Part shown: positions 58,625-64,000 of the stretch, piece after piece
Numbering within the stretch: the first letter of the stretch is position 1
Layout: every line of letters starts with the position of its first letter
Assembly: GCA_028095005.1 (NCBI GenBank)
Contig: CM051461.1
Span: forward strand, 166,008,574-166,072,573
Length of the DNA stretch: 64,000 nt
Direction of reading: 5' to 3'
DNA from: Rhynchospora pubera
Lineage: Eukaryota > Streptophyta > Magnoliopsida > Poales > Cyperaceae
Notes under the pieces: model-generated
Database searches by the model: none
What the model was told of the DNA's origin: nothing
What the model saw: only the letters and a program-made list of their open reading frames with translations
Position numbers and translations under genes: made by a program

Positions 58625-59598
58625 AGTCATTTGTTGTGTTGTTGTACTAATATTTAGGTTGTGATGAAATTTTAGTGTCGTAATATTTTTTTTGTGTCGT
58701 AATGTTTTGTTTTTATCAAATTTATGTTTGTCAATTTTATCTTCGTATGTGTCGTTATATTATTTATCTTGTTATGTGTCATCATGATTTGTTTTTCGTT
58801 AGATTTGTTCAAGAGATCGCAAGAAGAAAAATATATAGAATTTTGTTATAATGTGTGAGAATCACATGAAAGCACGTAGCGTTTAGTTTTTTTATTTTAG
58901 TTCTAATATTTTGTTGAAACTAGCATGGAACTAGTATGAAACTAAGATTCCATGATCTTTATTTTTAATTAACCATTTAAACAACATCTCTCAATTTATG
59001 AATAAACAATTATTTATTATTACTTATTCACTACCTACTCTAGATCTAGAATATGTTGTTTATCTTTATTCATCACACTTCCAAACATCACCACTTCCAA
59101 ATATCACCACTTGGGACTGATTTTATTCCCTCATGTACTAGACTTCTCCATAATTTTAAATGAATCGCCCACGGGCAGATTTATATATATCAAAAAATGT
59201 TGCCAAGCCTAAGATATGCTTAACTTTTATTAATTGATTTTGGATTAAAAATTGCAGATTGTTGCTTTTTTTAAAGAAAAAAATTCAAGCGAAATACGCA
59301 TCGAAAAATCTTAATTTATTTTAATATCCGAAATAAAATCGTATATATATTTGTATTATAAAATATTCGATTTGTATTCGTATCCGTTTAATATTCAAAC
59401 CGTGTTAGTATCTGAACATATCCGTATTTATATTCGGAAAAAGAAAATACAGATGCGGATATGGTATCCGATCCGTGTTCATCCCACTTCTATCATAGTT
59501 GTGTATTCTGTCACGTCGAAGACGTGTCCGCATTGGTTCACCTCAGGCCTGACATGAAAAGGCTCTTCAAGCCCATTTATAGTTTAAAATAAAATCTA
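58625..59598. other. AT-rich intergenic DNA, nothing recognised
   Basis: No gene or bounded repeat. Confidence 0.45.
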
Positions 59599-59607
59599 GC
59601 GCGTTGG

Positions 59608-59878
59608 TAGGCCTAAAAACGGTGACCGTTTCGATTGTTTTTTCATTTCATTTCGTCAAAAATGAAACGAAACGGTTAAAAATTTTGGTTGCGTTTCAAA
59701 AACGAAACGGTTAACGCAATCTTAAAACAGTTCCGTCTATGTGTATTTTCGTGGTATTTTCGTGATTTCAATCGTTTCGTTCAAAACGAACAGTTAATGC
59801 AAATGATAGTCAGTTCCGTGTCTAAAACGTAACGATTAACGCAACAATCCATTTGCGTGGTCGTTTTATGCACCCCTA
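59608..59878. mobile_element. hAT MITE, 271 bp
   Basis: Left end TAGGCCTAAAAACGG, right end CGTTTTATGCACCCCTA; imperfect hAT-type inverted repeat. An exact 8-bp duplication CGCGTTGG lies at 59600-59607 and 59879-59886. The interior repeats GAAACGGTTAA and CGTTTCGTT words as in the other hAT MITEs of this window. Confidence 0.9.
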
Positions 59879-59927
59879 CGCGTTGGTGCGCATGAAAATA
59901 AAAACTTGCGCATTTGGTGGCTTGTAG

Positions 59928-60420
59928 TTTTTTTTTTTCTTTTGAAATCGTACCCGTAGGATCCATTCATTCGACTTCAGCTGTTACAGGGATCGATCCA
60001 ACAAGTTGGGAAAATACAATCAATACGTTTGACATCATTCTTTCTAGCAAATTTGGCTAACCTATCCGCTAATTGATTCCTATCCCTGCTTACATAAACA
60101 CAACTCAAATCCTGATCATTTTGAATTGCACCAATTAGCTCCAAAGCCTCATTGTAAACCTGCCATTCAACAGACTCCACAATTATTTCACCTGAAATCA
60201 GTTTGCTTAGCTCCTGACAATCTGTGAGAAAACAGCAATCCTTGAGACCCATAGCTTGTACTGCTGCACAGCAGTTTTAAGAGATATAAGTTCTGCATGG
60301 AAAGGAGAATAGGAGATGTTGCTTGAGTGGGCATTAGTTGTAGGCATGTTATCTGTGGAGCAATCCGACCCAACTAAAATTAACTTATTTCAAGATATAT
60401 TAGATCGGATTTGGACTTAA
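59928..60420 (-). pseudogene. Truncated LINE-type RNase H-like fragment with frameshift
   Basis: On the minus strand the frame 60252-59977 reads TDCQELSKLI, VESVEWQVYNEALELIGAIQ and VSRDRNQLADRLAKFARKND, the C-terminal half of the RNase H-like domain (RVT_3) found in plant LINE-derived proteins. The preceding part (SPFHAELISLKTAV) is in another frame, joined by a one-base shift near 60260-60270. Downstream, a run of A on the minus strand (T-run 59928-59940) fits a LINE poly(A) tail. There is no reverse transcriptase, so it is a dead 5'-truncated copy. Confidence 0.7.
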
Positions 60421-60502
60421 ATTTTGAGCCAGTTACGATCAGATCCAGCCCAATTGATGGATTGGCACTAACTTTTCGGAAGCCACAAATTGGGCATAAT
60501 AT

Positions 60503-60643
60503 GCTCTGTAGCGCCGCAGTCTGTCTCATCAATGATGGATAATTTGTGATTAAGTTCGAATTTGAATGACCCGTAAATTTTAACTGTCGAGATTGAATGG
60601 GCGGTCATGATGAAACCACTACAGACGGCAGTGCTGCAGAGGC
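60503..60643. mobile_element. Small inverted-repeat element, GC-rich ends
   Basis: Left CTCTGTAGCGCCGCAGTCTG and the inverse of the right end (CTCTGCAGCACTGCCGTCTG) pair at most positions. About 140 bp and non-coding. Target duplication unclear (TAT on both sides is possible). Confidence 0.55.
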
Positions 60644-60649
60644 TATGCG

Positions 60650-61900
60650 CCTCTTTATTATATTGTCAGGTGTGTTTGGATTATTGAGACTATTTATTGC
60701 ATCGTCGCTCGTTGAATTATAAATCATTCGTTTACAGAATTTTATTATTATTATTTTTTTCGAGGTGAAGCCCGTAGGCTGTTTACAGTTACAGATACTA
60801 TACTAATATTATATATACAAAAGTGTGAGGTTATTAGAGGCTTCAGCCTACAGCAGAGCTAAGAGCCAAAAGTAATTTACTTCTTTTGGGAGCTAAGCAA
60901 TAACGAATGTAGCTCTGATGTTGCTCTCTGTGTGTTAAACTCGGTTTCTTTTTCTTATGTATTTTAATTTTCATTTTTTAGACTTTAGCTAAATTTTTAG
61001 TTTAATAATTAAAGAGTGGAGCTAGACTTCTATTTTATTTAAAAAAAAATAGTAGCGAAATAAACAATTATTTTAGACGTTTTCTATATATACGACAAAA
61101 GAGGATATATACATATATAGTAGCGAAATAACAAACTAAAATTGGGTGTTCGTGATCAGTCTTTGTTACAAACTTCTCCTGTTGCATATTTCTTATTCGT
61201 GTGACTAAAATTGGAGTTTTTATACTAATTTTATTTTCAAATCTAACATTATTAATAAGATGTCTTATTGAATTTTAGTTGATATTTTGATAGTTTCTTT
61301 GCTCATATTTTCTTCTCAGTAATAATAAATTGTTCACGGTTTTGGTTTTTACAAAATATTAGTAATCAGTACACTCTTATATCTTTCAGTTAGGAACTTA
61401 TTAATAAAGAACGCATTTAAGTCTCAAAACTATTAGTGAAATTCAAACAGAGGTACAAACTTGCTAAACTAAATATAAAATAATCAATTTTTTATTTCCT
61501 TCTAGTAGAATTGTATTTTTTTTTTTCCTTTGCCGCAGCCAAATTATTCACAACGCCTGGTCAACATTTGCACAACTGACAATACAATTTATAACTGTTG
61601 CTTCAAGAAGAAAAGCAGAATATTTTACTTATTTACGGAAGGAATCTCTGAAGGGTACATTAATCTGTGGTCTGCGCACAATTTAGTACATAACACTTTT
61701 TTCTTCCTAATAATTCCCTTCTCTCCCCACGTCTCCTATCTCTAGACAGAATTCGGAATTTATCTACAGTTTCAAGAAAACTTGAAACTAGATTAAACTT
61801 CATTTAAAGTGTAATCCTCTGGCCCAAGCCCTTCAGCTAAACCGTTCCTTTTAACTTGCCTGAAAGTGTATTTCCGCTAATTACTTCAAAACCAAGAAGA
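60650..61900. other. AT-rich region upstream of peroxidase copy 3
   Basis: No gene. A 71-codon frame at 61530-61745 has no domain. No TATA box close to the start could be chosen with confidence. Confidence 0.45.
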
Positions 61901-61907
61901 GCGACAG

Positions 61908-63067
61908 ATGAAGGCTGCTCTCCTTTCTCTACTTTGGCTAAGCCTGGTGCTTCACAGCCATGCTCAACTACAAAATGGCTTCTACAATGGCAAATGCGGA
62001 ACCAATAATGTCGAGAGTACCATTCAAAAGTATGTCGCACAACGTTTCGCCTCAGATCAAACTATTGTAGCTGGCCTTCTTCGTTTGATGTTCCACGATT
62101 GCTTTGTCCAAGTAAGATTTGATTTGTTAGTTCCATTGCTCTTGTAGCAGTAATGTAAGTGAATTAACTAAACATTTCCATTAATTGGGATAACTTTTCA
62201 GGGTTGTGATGCATCAATACTACTAGATGGACCGCAAAGTGAGAAGACGGCGATACCAAACAAAACTGTGTTCGGGTTTGATTTGATCAACCAGATCAAG
62301 GCTGCTCTAGAGTCAATGTGCCCCGGTGTGGTCTCTTGTGCGGATATTATTGTTGCAGCAACTAGAGATGCCACTGTTTTGGCTGGAGGACAGCAATTTG
62401 ATGTCCAGACAGGGAGGAGGGACGGCACAACTTCTTTTTCATGGCTTGTGAATCTCCCGCCACCCGACATCTCGGTTGCAGATTCCATCACTCTTTTCGA
62501 GTCTAAGGGGATCAGCAGCTTTGACATGGTTGTTTTAATGGGTACGCATCTGCCTATTAGTACGGCTTACAGACGAGAATTTATATCTTTGTTAAGAATG
62601 CTTTTGAAATGTAATTATACATTCATACTTAGTAGTGATTATTACGTGCAGCTGGCCACACAGTTGGGGTCACTCATTGCTCAGTCATCAAGAACCGTCT
62701 ATACAACTATCAAGGAACAGGAGGCCCCGATCCGTCCATGCTCGGGTGGTATATGTGGTATATCCAGACCTATGTATGTCCAAAGGACGCCTTGTGGGAC
62801 AACATTGTTTACCTCGATGACTACTCGAGCCTTTACACTGTGGACAATAGCTACTACAAGCAGCTTGTAGCCGGAAAGGGCATCCTCCCGATCGATGCGG
62901 AATTGGCCAGCTCCTGGCAGACCAGCTGGGCTGTGAACTTGCTGGCCAACGAGTGGGGCAGTGCATTCCCGAGCATGTTCAGCCAGGCACTGGTCAAGCT
63001 GGGTCAGGTCGATGTTCTCACCGGAACCCAAGGGCAGATTAGGAAGGTTTGTAATAGTGTAAACTGA
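61908..63067 (+). CDS. Class III secretory peroxidase, copy 3
   Basis: Exons 61908-62111, 62202-62541 and 62652-63067 (319 residues), GT-AG. Signal peptide about residues 1-19 (ALLSLLWLSLVLHSHA). Arg59 and distal His63 lie in LLRLMFHDCFVQ, followed by GCDASILLDGP; PGVVSCADIIVAATRDATVL is standard; the proximal ligand is His184 in AGHTVGVTHC. All eight conserved cysteines are present, so a working enzyme is expected: oxidation of wall phenolics with hydrogen peroxide. Exon 2 is 340 nt, exactly the sum of exons 2 and 3 of copies 1 and 2 (180 + 160), so the intron after ATVL is absent here. About 24 kb from copy 2, with the four PMEI genes in between. Confidence 0.95.
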
Positions 63068-63069
63068 GA

Positions 63070-64000
63070 GTAGAACATCAATTTGCAGAGGTACATTCGT
63101 TTGAGGATGGCATGCACAAAAAAAGGAATTAATTCTTTGAATATATATTCTTTTTGTTTGATTTTAAAGGCAATAACTTTTTTGCTTTTTATTTCTTTTG
63201 GTTTATTTTTCTTTCCTTGAGAGTTGATTGTAAAGGAGGAGAGATTTTATTAGAGGGAAATATATACAGTATATGTAATAAATTCTGTAATAATTAAAGT
63301 TATGTTACGCACAAGACAAGGGGCATGGTTTCTTTCCTGTGTAATATAAATTTTCTATTTTTAATTCAACTTTTTTTTGTGCCGTATTTATTTCGGTGAC
63401 TCATATAATTATAATTATCACAAACATCCAATATATATGCTTGTTCTTCTGGATTTAATATTTATCTTTTATTTAAAATTAATTAGAGTCTCTGTACTGT
63501 TCACCAAGATTTATTAATTATGGATCATCTTTATAATTTTGACAATATATATATATATATATATAAGATAAAACCATACGTGTATCCTTCTTGTTTCATT
63601 TCATATGAGGTATAGTATGGTAATTGTGGGCTAATTTGTACATTTTGTTTTCGTTGTCACCTTCCCTCAAGCAATTTTAAATGATTCTAAATGTTTTAGT
63701 TTCTGACAATTTTTAATGAATGGAACAAACACATTCCAAATTAGATCAAAACTAACGTATAAACATACTTAATTATCATGAAAAAATGAGTCTACAACAA
63801 TGTTAATGACTCTAAATACCAAAATATCAAATATATGTATCATTAAATATATAATCTTAGGAATATTATTCTCTTTTTTTTTCCAGTTTTCAAATCATAG
63901 AATCTTATATGCGTTATTTTAGTTTTAATTATATATTTCACATTTTTTTTCATAAGTGTGTATAATTGTAAATTAAGGACCCTGTTTTGTTGGGAAGAAG
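63070..64000. other. 3' region of peroxidase copy 3 and AT-rich DNA
   Basis: AATAAATTCTGTAATAATTA (63278-63297) could be the polyadenylation region. A TA microsatellite lies at 63545-63564. No further gene. The last bases (GGACCCTGTTTTGTTGGG) resemble the start of a Tourist-like MITE cut by the window edge, which cannot be shown. Confidence 0.45.

Noticed and set aside
60188..60373. 61-codon frame upstream of the RNase H-like fragment
   Set aside because: It is the wrong frame of the same LINE remnant; the meaningful reading needs a one-base shift.
62198..63031. Minus-strand frames over peroxidase copy 3
   Set aside because: Antisense shadows of the exons at 62202-62541 and 62652-63067.

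Overview
This is a stretch of plant nuclear DNA. It is AT-rich and gene-poor. It has spliced genes with GT-AG introns, nuclear-encoded chloroplast and cell-wall proteins, and a dense load of plant transposons (Copia-type LTR element, Mutator-like, hAT and Tourist-like elements). The species cannot be fixed from sequence alone. The many Tourist-like MITEs and AT-rich long inverted-repeat elements would suit a monocot such as pineapple, but that is a guess.

Layout. 1-4900: AT-rich intergenic DNA with two MITE-type insertions. 4903-14599: one complete, very young but protein-dead Copia-type LTR retrotransposon on the minus strand, with 1761-bp LTRs differing at only three positions and a 5-bp target duplication. 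14600-22850: AT-rich DNA with AAATTT-type low-complexity arrays and a 1.57-kb non-autonomous hAT element. 22850-24974: a 2.1-kb Mutator-like element with captured-looking sequence, sitting 88 bp before the start codon of the next gene. 25063-26967: six-exon gene for the chloroplast 10-kDa chaperonin (CPN10).

28166-63067 holds the main gene content: three class III secretory peroxidases (28166-29663 minus, 37032-38393 plus, 61908-63067 plus) and four invertase/pectin methylesterase inhibitor (PMEI) genes (39661-40185 minus, 42576-43332 minus, 51883-52893 minus, 56606-57136 plus). All seven encode small proteins with N-terminal signal sequences, so they act in the secretory path or cell wall. 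They look like two local duplication series interleaved in one block. One PMEI copy is broken by a 209-bp hAT MITE in its coding region. Another has an intron that hosts a MITE. The middle peroxidase has lost exactly the two cysteines that normally pair next to the distal haem pocket.

The remaining DNA is a mosaic of short elements. Many can be delimited exactly by terminal inverted repeats and target duplications: hAT with 8-bp, Tourist-like with 3-bp and Mutator-like with 9-10-bp duplications. There is also an unexplained cluster of short GC-rich hairpins near 58 kb. I saw no rRNA, tRNA or CRISPR and no prokaryote-type operons.
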